DNA of 64,000 bases from contig CM056743.1 in NCBI GenBank assembly GCA_029851415.1, positions 93,966,501 through 94,030,500 on the forward strand, in the 5' to 3' direction. This stretch comes from Eretmocerus hayati. Taxonomy: Eukaryota; Arthropoda; Insecta; Hymenoptera; Aphelinidae. Both the position numbers and the translations under genes were made by a program. Below the pieces are notes generated by a model, which had not been told where the DNA came from, ran no database searches, and worked only from the letters and a program-made list of their open reading frames with translations. Every line of letters begins with the position of its first letter. Position 1 is the first letter of the stretch. Shown here one piece after another: positions 10,604 through 23,970 of this stretch.

Positions 10604-13600
10604 TATGGAATATATACATATTCTCTTGTATAGATGGATGCAATTTACAACTCATCTTTTCAGCGTCGCATTGGCGCTTTGACATATGGGCGAATCTCAG
10701 GATTCGGGCGACTTTGTGATTACGAACTATTTTACGTCTTAGGGGACATGGTTTTCGACGAGTGAGGTCTTCCACAGGAAAGTTTCGAATATTCACTCGT
10801 CCCAAACACTTTCGAATGCTTCTGAGGTCCATATTTTGCTTTGGTCCAACGATATAAGACACTCTGTGCGAGAAAACTCGATTTTTCGGCTGTCACAACG
10901 ATTCTCAGTTGCACGCCTCAGCTTGTAGGTGCAAGGGCGATTGATCAACCATCCTGAGAATTGGATGGGTGATTGATTACACTCTGAAGAATTCGATTAT
11001 CTGTGCCTCACGGTCGTCCTCGCTGAGATGCGAGATCTGATGGAGGTTGTTAGTATGTCACAAAATTTTTGTCATTTTGAAGAATCACTCTTGCTCACGA
11101 TCCTGTCATCGGGGCGATGATAATAATGGGATTCTGGCGACGGGATCTGATTCAACACGAAGAAACCTATAAATCTAGCTAAGTCCGCTTGGGAGACGGA
11201 AAACCCAATACCCGAACACCAATATCGTAACAAGGATGACCAGAGCGAGATGACCTTATCTATCGTGAACCAGAGCCTTGAGACCTTCTCTTGCATCCAT
11301 GCTGTCAGTGGTGTTGATAATCTTGATGTCTAAAGAACCGTGTAGCTCCAGTTCCAGTCGATCAGATGGAGTTCTGCAACAGGTCATTTTGAAGGAAATT
11401 TTCTCAGCATTCGATTGGATTCACTTTGAAATCCGGTAAATCACGCGCATGCGGAGAAATCTCTATTTTCTGATTGGTCGAAGAATGAAAAATTGGAAAA
11501 TTGACCCAAAAACGCATAAAACCGTAAAAAACAACTTCGGACCAATTGCTTCTTGAGATAATCAGGTTAGCCTCATTCTTCCGGATTTTGCCTGATCAGG
11601 GCCTGAAAAGTCTGAACAAAAATTCCCAAGGTCACTCTTGATAGGTTCTCTCAAGATCCTTCGAATAGCGCAAACCGCGTTGCATTATCTTGGGCCAAAC
11701 TCGAGATATATTCAATTTAGTGGAAAAAGATCTTTGATTTTGATGCTTTAGTGGAATCGAAAAGCGAAACAGAAATAGCTCCGCAGGTGATTCCGAAATT
11801 TTCCTAAGACCTCCCAGTGGGTGAAAACTTCATATTCTGGACTGCAGAATCGAATCAAAACCACGAAAAACCGATCCGAGACATCACTATTTTTCATGTG
11901 TCGTTTTTAAATGGAATCTATCTTTTGGTTCTCCCCGTGTTCTGGGCTAGGCTTCTACAATTCACACTAGACACTTGTGAGTATGGTGAATTATTCCTAT
12001 GATGAATTGAACCGATTGTCGCTTACCCATGAAAATTCTTTATTTCTCCGTTTAATTATGGGTTCTGATGCAAATAATTATAGCATCCGATATTATTGCT
12101 CGTCCAGGTATCGAACAATTCTTTCGGCGGTGTTATCCGTTCACGAAGCCAGGGAATAAATCATCACAGTGGTCAATTAGACATCTCAACTGAATCATTT
12201 TAGTCAAGACCGACTGATAGAGAAAGGTCGGAGAAATGGATTCCCTCCGCGATGAAGTATTTGATTCTACAACTAAAATGAGGTGATACGTGCTTTGCTG
12301 TTCAGCCCAGATCGACTTTATATCGGAGTTATGTGAATTTCCAGTTTGGAGCCCAAAATTGAGATTGGTATCATTGATAACACCGGCACACAAGAAAAAA
12401 AAATATCTGTACTTTTCACCAGACCTACTTTGCTTCATGTATTTCGGTACGCTGAATCCAAATCCGAGAACGGTTTGGCCCTACTACCTTTTGTTTTCGA
12501 GAGAATCGTGGGAATTCGGTGGAAATTGTGGAAGTAGCGCAGAATAGCATTCGAATCTGATGAATTTTCATCAATCTACGTATTTTGAGTTGGAAACTTG
12601 TACTCAGGAGTTGTTTGGGTTTTCGAACACGAATACCGTGTCAGAATACTGATTTTCTCAAATCCAAGATGGCGGTTTCAAAATGGTGGAATGGAAATTC
12701 TCGAAACCTGCTCATTTGAGCTCTATGGGTCTCTTCTCGAGAGTTCTTGGTTGAACTCACGGAAAATTTAGTCCAAGACAATAGTATTTCCAGGATTCAC
12801 AATTTCAATCAGCCCTTTCTCAAATGCTCAAGGATACCACGAAAATTTTCGCCTAGGATACGAAATTTACCAAGATGGCCAACAAATCCTACGACATAAT
12901 GAACCATGTTCTGGAAGGAAACCACGAATCAATAATATCCATGCGTGTGAAATTTCCAGTTCTCCAGTTTTTTCGCATTCATCATGAGGCTAAATGATTC
13001 ATCACAAAATCTTGCATGAATTCCCACAATTTTCTTTATTATTTGATTTCATTTTTGAAGTTTTTCCTATCCCAAACAACTGAAATTCCAACAAAGATCC
13101 TACCACAGGATCGAAATGTTTGTGGATTTCAAAACGGCAAGGCTCAATTATTTGAAGTAGACCCTGCCTTTCAGCACTTAATGGAAATTATCCGGATCGG
13201 CGTTTCAGACTTCTGAGATTGAACTCTAGGAATCTTGGCTCACACGAAAACACTCGTGATCTCTCAAAGTTGCGATCTGCATAAGTATTCACGAATCTTT
13301 CGAATTTCAAATATACTTCTCTCTTCCTCCAATCATCAATTCAACCGTTTTACCATTCTGGTGATTTTGATGAAGTTCCGAACTCTATTTTGACGAAATT
13401 ATACCAAGTAATCAGTAAAATAGCACGACGTTAGTTAACAAACAAAGGAACCAAGAGTCTGACAATAGAAAAATTCCTTCAGATGAAGATTCAACTTCAT
13501 TTTCGAGGTTATTCACCAATCTAAAATTCCCTTTGAATAAAAAGAGGAAAATGCTAGAAGACCCATGTGCTACGTGACACAAGGTCGGGTTCTCTCCTCA

Positions 13601-14125
13601 CTCCAAAAAATAAAAAACCCTCTAGTTGAGGTTTTGACTTTACCACTCACGGATTCATTCCACTGTTTAAACCCATTCAGAAGAATTGATCCGATAAATT
13701 TCCTGTGCATAATTCAAATTTTGACATCTTTTCCCACCACATAGCCTCGTAAACTCGTATTCAACGACATTATCTAAGCCTCTACACAGTCTTGAATTTT
13801 AGTCCAAGTTTGAAGTTTTTTTTCTATGAACGACATGTTTGCTACAAGAAGTTTTCACGAAATTATTCTCCACTGGAATTTAGTAGTTTACGTTCTGGCT
13901 ATATAACTACAAGACAAAAAATAAGTCAATCACGAGTTGAATTTACATACATTGTTTTTCGCTGCAAGTTATAAGACACTCCAATTCTTTTTTGATCGAT
14001 TTGACACAATTTTGATACACCATTTTTCTTGAACACCATGGCGTCGAACTAAACAATTTCTGATCTCCGAATAATCTAGTTCTGGTACGTATTATCCTGG
14101 TCATGAAACATGATTAATCAAAGAT
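10604..14125. other. Unassigned AT-rich sequence
   Basis: No gene recognised. A 140-codon minus frame (10440-10862) overlaps the duplicated repeat and has no domain. A segment at about 11370-11465 resembles the foldback element at 3.2-4.9 kb (shared GGTCATTTTGAAG, a CAGC-TTCGATTG-like phrase, and GCGCATGCG) and may be a decayed relative. Confidence 0.35.
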
Positions 14126-14480
14126 TCCTAGACTGATATTTATAGTCGCGAGTGGAATTAATTTTGCATAGATATAGGTATAGTGAGGAACGCTTTGTGA
14201 TGTCGAGCGCTACTTGACATCTTTTTAGAAAGAAAAAGAAAGGACGAAAGGAAGAATATTAGGTTTAGTACGCGAAAAAGGAGAACGGACGCAAAGCACC
14301 TCTCTCGACCCCGAGGCTGACATAAAATCAGCCTCGAGAATCGAGATTTGCCGCTTTTCCCTCTCGATTTCTCTTTACCTGAGAAAAAAAATGTATAAAG
14401 CAAGTGAAGCAAAATGGTCGAAACTTGGCAACGCCGCAGAGAAATACTCCGCGGCGATGGAAAGTATAGCGGTCGGGCTC
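14126..14480. repeat. Diverged repeat with palindrome GATGTCGAGCGCTAC..GACATC, copy 1
   Basis: This segment holds a TATTTATAGTCGCGAGTGG promoter-like phrase (14135-14155), an imperfect palindrome GATGTCGAG-N-CTAC-NN-GACATC (14189-14211) and TGGCAACGCCGC (14424-14436). The palindrome and the TGGCAAC motif recur at similar spacing around 21,860-22,170, so the two are probably diverged copies of one repeat family. Confidence 0.4.
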
Positions 14481-15390
14481 ACGTGGGTCCCCGCGAGGCT
14501 GGTGATGAGAGGAGCGGAAAGGGGGGAAGGAAGGTGCATGCATATAGCACAACATCGCCCTTCTCATCTCCGCGCCTACACATCGGCCTAGACAATCTCC
14601 CCGTCGTCTTTTCCTAGTCTTCTCTAAAGTGGCGACGGCGCGAGTTTCTGCCGACACGCTTACCGGGCCCCGCATCGTGCGCTATATTCGCTCCGCTCAA
14701 GTTGTCTTAGAGCGCCTCTTATGGCCGAGCCGCGCATTAAACAACGGGGGCTCGCGCGCACGGCTGCACATACATGCATACACACACAAGCACGTTGAGC
14801 CTAAAAACATCACAGCATATGCAATTGATCCAGCCACCATCTAATTCATGACAGACTCGGTATACTGTACAGTCTCATTACACTTTTATCACCAAAAGAT
14901 ACACTACAGGTCGAGTCCACTCGATCACGCAATACACCTGCGTGAAACACGTCACAACACGATCCCGTGACGACGAAGTGGAGCCGGGCCGATGGCTGCA
15001 TCAGCACAAGTCAAGCGTGCTTTCGTTGTGTTGGGTGAATATGAGAGAGACTCACTGCTCGCCCTGCAACGAGTCAAGTCCATGGAGATATAATTTGGTA
15101 TTATATCTCTATGGTAAATCCTCACCACCGACAGTGTATATTCGGAACTCTAGTATAGTGATTGACCTATATTGACGGAGTCATGATGTTGATCTAATGA
15201 GAAGTATTCAGATAGCATCAGCAGACGCCAGTCGACGCGGGAGCTCTATACCTATATATACGACTCGCCACGGCTGCCCCCGTCGCTGGCCCCCGTGTTT
15301 TCGTGTGACATTTGGCCACTATGAGCGCTACAGTCAGGATTTTTGCCGCCAAATAATGGTGATCTGAGCGAATAGCTGCTCCACGCGACT
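14481..15390. other. GC-richer unassigned sequence
   Basis: No gene, repeat or RNA recognised. Open frames overlap on both strands without start or domain support. Confidence 0.4.
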
Positions 15391-15396
15391 CGAGGT

Positions 15397-15451
15397 GTGA
15401 GAGAGAGAGAGAGAATATATAGCGCTCTCTCTCTCTCTCTCTCTCTCTCTG
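15397..15451. repeat. Paired GA and CT microsatellites
   Basis: A GA tract (about 15399-15413) is followed after ATATATAGCG by a CT tract (about 15424-15450). The two tracts are complementary and could form a hairpin. Confidence 0.75.
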
Positions 15452-16735
15452 ACTCTATACTCTCGGGCAAATCAACCGCATACCTACTCGATGCTCCTGC
15501 GCTCCTGATACTTGGTCTCGCCGTACGGCAAGTCAAAAGACCCCCAATGGGTGGGTTTACCACCCCCCGATATGTGACCATGTATCAGTTGACACAACTG
15601 GTCGATATCAGTACCATATGCTGAAAAATAAGTCCCAATATGCAAATTTGACCCTCTAAGCACCTAACCCTATGCAAAAACTCATGATACCGTCTTTGGG
15701 ATCCACTGATGCGTATTAGCCTCATCCCACCTTCCCCCGCAACCGGTCGCGCACCGTCACCCCCTCGTCTCTGGCGGCCTAACCTCTACAAAAAAATACT
15801 GACAAATAATAAAAATTCCGGTTTGTCGTTCCCAAGATAATAAAAAAAACTCCCTCGTCTTCACCCATCAACTTATTTATTGTCTACGTGCTTCGCTGCG
15901 TGAGACAAAGATTCCGAAACTCCCTAATAACAATAGATCGAGGCCGCCAGAAACTGACGGATACTAAATTTCACTTTTTCAGATTCAAAATTGATAATAA
16001 ACTTGCCATGTCGGCAATAAAACCTCGGGCGTCGATGCACTTTAGACTTTTCGAAACAATCAACCGGAAAGTTGCAGCTGCGTTTAAACAAAAAATCCAA
16101 CCTTAGACATAGAACGGAATCATGTTTATTATCGACGGCGCTGTCCCTCGACCTTTTCAAATCAATAATGCAACAATGGCATAGAAGAGTTTTTTTTAGG
16201 TCAACAGCTGAAAAACCTTCAGAAGTCTTGCGGGGCCAGAAAAGTTTATAGTTCTTACGAGGCAGAGGCGTGCAGGCAAAAAGGCAAGAAATATTCCCGA
16301 AATCCGAAAGTTCACTTTTATGACCCTTTGTCGGGTTTAGAAATCTTCTTTGTGCCGATGCATTTCTGGTGACTAGAAATTCTTTAAAGTGGATGTACCG
16401 ATTCGGAAAATCGAGATAGATGTATGGTTAAGTGCAGATTATATTCAACCTATAATCATAACCTAGCTGTTTTTTAAGAGTGTGAATACTATTTATGCGA
16501 GAGGCTCCCTGTAATTTTTGTAATCTGAGCAAACCGCAGGAAACGATATCGAATGTAAAGAGATATCCACATATACTCCGGAATCCAAGAATGAAAACGA
16601 AAACTGCTGTAAAAATGGATGGTGTTGCGAATATTTCATTATAAACATCTAAATATGTTCAAAATACATGTGCTGAATATTAAAACATGCAAATATTCAA
16701 CAAGAAATCTACGCCAGAAAATGTCTGGATAGTAA
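15452..16735. other. Unassigned sequence
   Basis: Nothing recognisable on either strand beyond short random frames. Confidence 0.4.
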
Positions 16736-16737
16736 GT

Positions 16738-16885
16738 ATTTCTAGCACTGTAGGGCACCACTCGTCGGGACATACAACATTCCTAGTACCGATATTCAGC
16801 GCAATGAGCGCCACTTACCAGGACCCAAAATACTCTTAGTACCAACTTTTAGCGCAATAGGCGCCACATGCTGGGACCAAATTGT
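16738..16885. repeat. Degenerate minisatellite, 2-3 units of ~60 bp
   Basis: Units share the order TAGTACCNANNTTNAGCGCAAT, then AGCGCCAC/GGCGCCAC, then GGGACC/AGGACCC. The two best units begin near 16785 and 16836; a weaker one begins near 16740. Confidence 0.5.
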
Positions 16886-18665
16886 CAGTCCCACCAGGCC
16901 CCTCTCCAAGATGTTGCCGCCCCCAAACTATGAGGTTCAACCCTCCTTCTAAACTCATGAATAGGGCCCACGCCCTTTCTATTGATTTCGAATCCATTTG
17001 GGCGTTAAGGCCCGGGCTAACAAAAGACTATGAACACCCATTACAGGGTAGAATCCTACCCCGCCATTGAGCCCTTTTGTTGAGCTTTCCCTCTCCGGGA
17101 AATGCAGTTTCCGCCCCAAAATCATCGGGTCTCCGCGCGGGACTCCGCTTTTCACTCTGCTCCTGGGTGTCGACCCGTCCAGTTCTAGAGCAGTTCTTTC
17201 ACAATTCCTGGACTTAGCATTTTCTCTCGGAGTCTCGTCGCGAATTTTCCTCGTGTCCAAATTCCGCTGTTTTCTCGGCGCAACATCCTGAGGAGGAGCC
17301 TGGGACCGCTACCTTCCAACCCATCACCGCAAGCTGTAACGAGTGGGCCCAGGGACCAGTTGAAATAAACCACCAACCATTCACAGTCACAAACGAGTAA
17401 GTTTTTATCTATTCCACTACTATTTCTCTTCCGCGTTAAAATCAATTTCTAATAGTGACATCCTAGTACCGCGTCGCGAGTGGAGCGTGATTTATTAAAA
17501 AAAAAAATTCCCGAGATCACGTACCTCCTAACGATTGTGGGAGGAAAAATACTCGACAGTTTTGTCCGAGTTATTTTTCCAGAACCAATCATTGAGGAGG
17601 TTTTCAGGTCCAGAAGTGTTGGAAAATTCGCCGCAAGCTAGGGTTCTTTTTCTTTACGCGATAATAATTTTTGTATCATTTCAACGTCCAATTCTTCGGA
17701 TGCAAAAGTTTCCCGAGCCCTTGGGGTCACTACCAGACTCAAAATTTTTTAAATCGGCGTCAAAATAAATTTCAAATTAAAGTGCTTCCGATGTAACAGC
17801 TTTGACTATAGCAAATTCATACTCAATTAACTTCACTCGCGACTATAAATACCAGTCCTAGTCTGGTTTTGTTCAGTCAACCACAGAATCTCCAATTAGA
17901 TCTCTCCGATGAGAGAGAATCATCGGAAACCATCAATTTGATAATGAACATTGCTCAACTGACTTTTTTCCCATGAGAAAAAGATATCTCTTGATCATTC
18001 CTCGCAGTTCCATCACAAAATCAACCAAGTTAGTCCCTGAATTCTTAAAGATTCACATGCAGAGATGGAAAAAGAGATGGACGCTTGTTATAGAATAGAA
18101 GATTAGTCTCCGGAAATCTTAAGTCCTGATTTCAGTGAGGAAACTTTTCCAAAGAACAATTTTTTTCTCGGGATTGATTACACAGCAGGTTTCATCCTTC
18201 ATCATTTTCATTCCGAGGTTCCGAATTTTTATAGAAACATCAAAAAAGGGGGAACAAAAAAAATGGTCACAACATAGACAGAATCATCAAGAGCCCGTTG
18301 AGTTTTCGTTTCATTTGGGAAATCCGTTCGGTTTTCTTTGTACGAGAGGCATAAGTTCGAATTGTGGGTCATTGTCTCATTTTAATGCAGACCTCTATTT
18401 CACATCTCGGAAATTTTGCTCAGAGTTGCAAGGATAAGGAAAAAGAGACTCGATCAATTAGTAGTATCATCTGAGTTTTACATAGCCTTTATAGACAGAT
18501 CAATTTAAATACGAAAGAAAAGATTCTTCATACAGGGTACACCATCATAACTTCGACCACGCCGTTTTTATACACTTTTATTACACTTCACCGATTTGGT
18601 GTTTTCTCCGTCCTAGATCTAGTAATTTTGGTCATATCACTCGACTTCCGATAATTAACTTCCGG
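16886..18665. other. Unassigned sequence; inverted match to 14.1 kb near 17,860
   Basis: 16.9-17.4 kb is GC-richer and lacks a recognisable gene. On the minus strand at about 17,862-17,825 the phrase CTAGGACTGGTATTTATAGTCGCGAGTG (shown in part) matches CTAGACTGATATTTATAGTCGCGAGTG at 14,130-14,156 on the plus strand. The match is about 40 bp, so the two promoter-like sites face each other. Confidence 0.3.
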
Positions 18666-18692
18666 CTAGTCGCTCTATTTGATCTCGTGGGT

Positions 18693-18900
18693 GTGCACTG
18701 TTGTGGGTGATCAGAATACATAATATCGTGTCATTTTAATCAGCGCAGTGCTAGATTATTTGATTAATAAAGAAAAACTATTGGTGACGGCCTCGGGCCT
18801 TTCACGTGGCAGGCGAGGAATGCCGCAAATCGTCTGCTGCATGTTTGTGACTTTGGGACTTCGCGACATAGTGGCGCCCTAGCTCATTCTCGGGAAACCC
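18693..18900 (+). mobile_element. Possible relic of an LTR end followed by a primer-binding-site-like sequence
   Basis: The segment begins TGTTGTGGG, contains an AATAAA signal (near 18766) and ends in GACATA, followed within one to three bases by TGGCGCCC, which resembles a retroelement primer-binding site. No coding region follows. This is a weak call. Confidence 0.25.
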
Positions 18901-18959
18901 GCTGCGCACACGCATCTCAGATGCTCATGTATTGCATTGCACCAGGCGCAGTTCATAAA

Positions 18960-21830
18960 AGTGTATTTTAAAAATTCTTTTTAACTCTTACTTATTTGTA
19001 ATTCAGAAAAGAAGATTCAATCTTGCGAACATCCTCGTTAGCCTTCGTGGAACATTCAGCTTGGGGTTATTCAGACTCCCGGTTTGTGCCATACCACTAC
19101 CATCTCGATTCTTATCCTCAGACCTTTTACAAGATCCCAAAATTCCAAATCTAACACCTCGAACAAATCATACTTTCAAATCATTTTCATTTACCGTATT
19201 GAGAAGCTTGAAACTATATGAGCTCACTAAACCCTAGATTTTATCCCTTTGATCTGCCACGGATGGTATTTTTCATTCTTCTTATTCTCGTGGAACCTCG
19301 AATTTGATTCTTTTTATATACAATTTCTGGCGGAATCTCTCTAATAGCTCTAATCCGATTTTGAAATGGAAAAACCAGATGGGAACGTAAATAGATAAAT
19401 AAGTGAAAAATAATAAAAAAGTGTCTTTTCTATTCTGACATGATCATGAACAGTAAAAATTCCGTTTCCCAAAATTCGAATGTCAACCCAATCAACGCAT
19501 ATATTTCTATAATCACAGGGACCACTCTAATCCTAAAGATGTGGGCGAAGCACCAAGATTTCGCGACTCCATTCCGCGATAGGACAAGTCCATAAAAATT
19601 TATTTATGCCATTGTTTCTGGTGTCAGAATTCATCATCAATTGAATAATTCAGCTACCCATTACACATTCCAGTCTAAAATGATCAAGACAGAGATAAAT
19701 TGCATGAAAGCTTCATGTTAGTCAGAACAGTCTGAGCGTCATTCAATCAATTTCAATTCTAGGGAACAGAATCTCCTGTACATCCATAACAGTTGATCTT
19801 CAACTAACGATTTTTTCGTTTATTTGTGTGAACTTATGAAAAAGTTGAAGATATTGAGATATATGATAAGGAAAAAAATGCTGAGATGATGGTTCCAACC
19901 CTCAAGTCACATCCCAGGGAAATATTGAGAAATCATTCAAACAATTGGTTTCTACTCGTCTTTATCATGAAGTAAATCACATCATTCCTGAAACAGACAG
20001 TCTCATCCATCAGTACAGTTCAAATTTAGTAGTTGTAAGTGCACTCAGAAATCCAATTCATCCCAACAAAAAAGAAAATTTCACCTCATTACCCATCGAT
20101 CTTGACCCAAAGAGATGAAATATTGCCAATTGGATTTCCAAATCTTCGTCCCACATTCCCATTCCAATTCTAAAATCAATATCACAAGCAGCATCAATTG
20201 TGCTCTTCCACGACTCGGTTGGGTACTGTGGGTCACCCACCATAAAACCCTATTCCCATTTTTATTCATCTGTCGGTTCAGAATTTTCCCCAGCATTATT
20301 GACCGAAATTCGAAGTTTTAGCATCTATAAGTATTCAAAGAGTAGATGTACTTCACAACTCGAAACAAACAAGACCAAGTATTTATTCTTGGTGGTTCAC
20401 TTTAGCATTTAATATGAACTTTCTAAGAGTCGACTGCTGGCAATAAAGAGCTGATGGCTGTTAGAATCTCAAGAATAGTTTACCAAAACTTTAAACATTT
20501 GTAAGCAGAAACAACCCTTACTCGACAGATTTCACATGATTCTGTCATTCGACTTCCAATTTCAAACCATTTCAGTTTGGAAAATGCCACTTTCCAGCAC
20601 TGATAATGAAGAACAGCTCTCCCCGCTGCAGGTTTTATTCATTCCACAACCAATGTTAGAGCATCATCATAACGACTCGTTCCAGAGCATTCCAGGGAAC
20701 ATCTCACTCAAAAGTTGAGTAATATTTAGCCATTTTCGAATCATAAATGAACGATCAAACCAGAATCTTACACTGCCTTATTGAATCATGGAGTGTTGAG
20801 TATCATATCAGAGCAGAAAGACTCATCTTTATGTACAATACCTGCAACGCTAATTCTAGTGATAGTTCAAAATAGCAAAAATTAAGTATCATTGAACATT
20901 TACAGATTAGCTAACTAACTTCTTATCCACAACCCACTAATTTAAGGCTCTCCCAGATCTAATGCCAGCACTTTTGAGAATGTACGTTTTACTCCTCTGA
21001 GATGCTAGTCTGGTCAACGAATATAGACCAGTATTGTTTAAAGTGCGACTTTCCCTCATACCAATATAAGATCCAAGCTCACCTCATATCCAGAATCAAT
21101 AAAACATTGCCGGCATTAACAGTAGATGCATCTTTGTGGTAGCAGCAACAAGTGGTTTCAATAGCCAGCAACCTATTTTCTCATAGGGTTGTCGTTGCTT
21201 TCCCAGAACTGGCAGATAAATACCGAGTCCATACACCAATCATTTAAGTGATTGCAGAGCCCTAAAAGTTTTTTTAAAATTTCACAAAGTTGAGTTCTAA
21301 CTATCAAAGCACAACCCAATGCTACTAGTATACCTATATAGTATACTCATCTGATGCTATTCTCTTCCACACTTGTTGCACTGCATCACACAGGATTTTT
21401 CATAGGGAGGGTAGAGAAGACTCAAAGTTTGTATCCCCACCGACGTACCCATATCTTAAAAGATAACGGTACTGAAGTCCCTTGTGATTTTCTCCCAACA
21501 TATGGTCATACAGATAATCAGAAAATTAACGCGCACCATTGCGCCTCATCTCTCCACTCCCGATCCCATGAACCCACATACACAAGCTATTTACGGTTCG
21601 ATATAAGGGAATTATTCATAATAAACTCTCACTGGAACCTTCCATATATCCTACAGCAAGGTTAACACCAGAAACTCGTCCCGACCTAACGAGAACGTAT
21701 TATCCCTCAAAATGTGACCCCACAATACTGTCGAGCACAGCTTCAGCCCACCATAGAATCATGTTGACTTGATGTGTCGCGAATTCGAGCTGAGGCATAC
21801 GTTCATTTCCATGTTGATACAAATCAACTA
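18960..21830. other. AT-rich sequence, nothing recognised
   Basis: No gene, RNA or repeat could be supported in this interval. Confidence 0.45.
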
Positions 21831-21839
21831 AAACTAACC

Positions 21840-22175
21840 ATTTAACGCTAGGGGTGTGATGTCGAGTACTACACGACATCTTGTGAAGGATAGAGGAAGA
21901 ATTCAAGGAAATTTAGATAATGAGTGGCCTTGCAAATGGGCAGGGCGAGTGTGGATATAGCGAGCGGGCGACAGAAAGAAGGGGTAAGTTGCACCTCTCG
22001 GACCCAAAACGGTAGGACAGGGAGAGGCGGTGAACCCTTGCTATCTTGTCTACAACATGCGGGACCGAGACTTGCGACTGTTCCTCTTAAATTTCTCTGC
22101 ATCGGGCCGGAAAACTGGCAACGCGGCTGTCAGTCTGGTGGAGAAAACTCGGAAAAATGGCAACACCGCGGCTAC
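21840..22175. repeat. Diverged repeat with palindrome GATGTCGAGTACTAC..GACATC, copy 2
   Basis: Same family as 14.1-14.5 kb: the palindrome lies at 21857-21882, and two TGGCAAC words (near 22107 and 22158) follow at the same distance as in copy 1. No coding support. Confidence 0.4.
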
Positions 22176-22419
22176 CAGAATCTATCGCTGAGTCTCTGCT
22201 TTTCCAGTGGACCCACAACATATCCCTGCATTGGTGTTGGTGAGGTGCAACGAGGGTCCGGAGACTGTGAAAAGGAGTATGAATGACACAGCCGGTTCCC
22301 TCGGCGTTGAACTTGTCATGTCCAAACAGGGCCCTGCAACTCAAACGGGCGGACGTGTCTTGGCCGTTTGTCGTAGATTTAGTTCATGTCGTAGTCACTC
22401 AGCCGATGGCGGCGATACT

Positions 22420-22521
22420 CCACGCAGAATTGGTCTTGTGGATGAACAGCCAAACGTGTACGGGTGATATATAATAGGAACGTGGGTTCGAGTCCCGCTT
22501 TGACCGTAGTTTTTTTTTTTA
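22420..22521 (+). other. tRNA-like sequence (box A, box B, T-run) at the left end of the P-like element
   Basis: Box A-like TGGTCTTGTGG (near 22431) is followed about 53 bp later by GGGTTCGAGTCCC (box B, near 22484), which can form a T-arm (GTGGG/CCCGC, 7-nt loop). A T-run (22510-22521) follows, as at a Pol III terminator. The acceptor and anticodon arms do not fold well, so this is a tRNA-derived or decayed tRNA sequence and not a working tRNA. Immediately inside lies AAACAATAT, matched in inverted orientation at 49.95 kb. Confidence 0.55.
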
Positions 22522-23164
22522 AACAATATCGTGATTAATGTCTGAATCATTCATGATACACAAGAAATTGATTTTAACTTCCCATAATGAGTTTACTTAT
22601 TATGAATTGAGGTGATAATTCTGTTCAAGAGGACGGGTAATCTCATTTGAGTTTTATTCAAATAATTTTGTGGAGACTCATTCAAATTTTCAAATATTCA
22701 ACCGGAAATGATTGATAATTTTTTTCAATATTCTTTCTGAATGTTGAAATAATTCATGAGCCTTTGTTGAGACTTTTTGTGGAAAATTTTTCAAACAATT
22801 GATAAAAATATATTAATCAGAAGTGAATGAAATGTTGGTGATATTGACATCATTCCTCATTCTTTGTTGGGAAAATATGGACTTGGAAATGAGTGATCCT
22901 GTTTTCGGAATTTTTTGTAATATTGGTAACCTTGAAATCATTCCTCAATCTTTGTTGGAATTCTTTTCGTAAAAATATTTGAATGCTTGGTAGAGAAATA
23001 TATTCGGAAATGAGCGGTCCCGTTCTTGAAATTTTTGGATTGTTGGTAATATTAAAATCATTCATCAAGCATTGTTTGAATCATTCTTTAATTACTGTTT
23101 CGCTATTTAAAGGGTAATATTAACGAGAAGATGAATGATCTTGTTCTTGAGATGTTTATGATAA
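22522..23164. repeat. Left outer terminal region of the P-like element
   Basis: AT-rich sequence matching, in inverted orientation, the segment at about 49,380-49,965. Examples read from its minus strand are TTCAACATTCAGAAAGAATATTG (compare TTTACAACATTCGGAAAAG at 49,694), AACAGGATCACTCAT (compare AACAGGATTACTCAT at 49,502) and ACAATAT at the extreme end. It also contains 2-3 internal degenerate units of ~125 bp (22,840-23,090). Identity between the arms is moderate, so they are old. Confidence 0.55.
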
Positions 23165-23668
23165 GAAATTAGACATAAAATATTTCACCGCGTCGGGCAG
23201 ATAAGAATTCTCCTTTGAAATCGGAGTCACGGCCTGAGAATTTTTTTTTCCAAAGTTTTTGATTCTTAGACATCTTCTCCAATAATTCAAGAATGTATCC
23301 CCAAAAGTGCAGGTTGAAAGTTGGATAATGAAGAAAATACAAGTGTTTGACTGATAAAATTATATCGCGTCGGCCGGATGAAAAATGACCTTTGAAATCA
23401 GAGTGGCGGTGTGAAAATTTCTTTTCTCAAAAATGTGAATCCTAATGATCTTCTTTGAGAACTCAAGAATATATCCTGAGAATTTTAGTTCGAAAAGTTG
23501 AAAAATGAGAAAACTACGAGTGTTTGAAAGATACAATTTTATCGCGTTAGCCGGATATGAGCTGATCTTTGAAATCGGAGTGGGGGTGTGAGAATTCTAT
23601 TTTTCAAAAATGTGAATTTCCAATGATCTTCTCTGAGAACTCAAAGAAATATCCTGGAAATTTCAGTT
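23165..23668 (+). repeat. 178-bp tandem repeat array, left part
   Basis: About three units of a satellite whose core reads TTATCGCGTCGGCCGGAT and AAATCGGAGTGGCGGTG. The array stops abruptly at the BEL insertion site CAGTT and resumes in phase at 39,554, so this is one array split by the insertion. Confidence 0.85.
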
Positions 23669-23953
23669 TGTTTGTTATGGGCGCAGGTGAACTCAATAAC
23701 TCTTCCTTGACACATAGTTTAAACAAATAAATAAACTATATTCAAAGTGCTCATGATACAGAGCGAGGTGGTGCGGTCGGTAGTCGAGCGGAAACTGGCG
23801 CAAGCCGCGAAAGGCGACGACAGCGCTGCAAAGAAGCAGAAGAGCGCGAAGTCGTTACGACAAAATGGTGGCTGCGCGCGAAAATTCAAAAGCAACTAAA
23901 AACTTGATACAATTTTGGATGAACATAATTCAGAATGAAAATGATACTCAACA
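23669..23953 (-). repeat. BEL/Pao 3' LTR (285 bp)
   Basis: Begins TG and ends CA. It matches 39,269-39,553 over its full length with about 11 substitutions and no indel. Confidence 0.93.
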
Positions 23954-23970
23954 TTCCGCCCACCTCGATT

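Noticed and set aside
10440..10862. 140-codon minus-strand frame
   Set aside because: Overlaps the tandem duplicated repeat, not conserved in the other unit, no domain.
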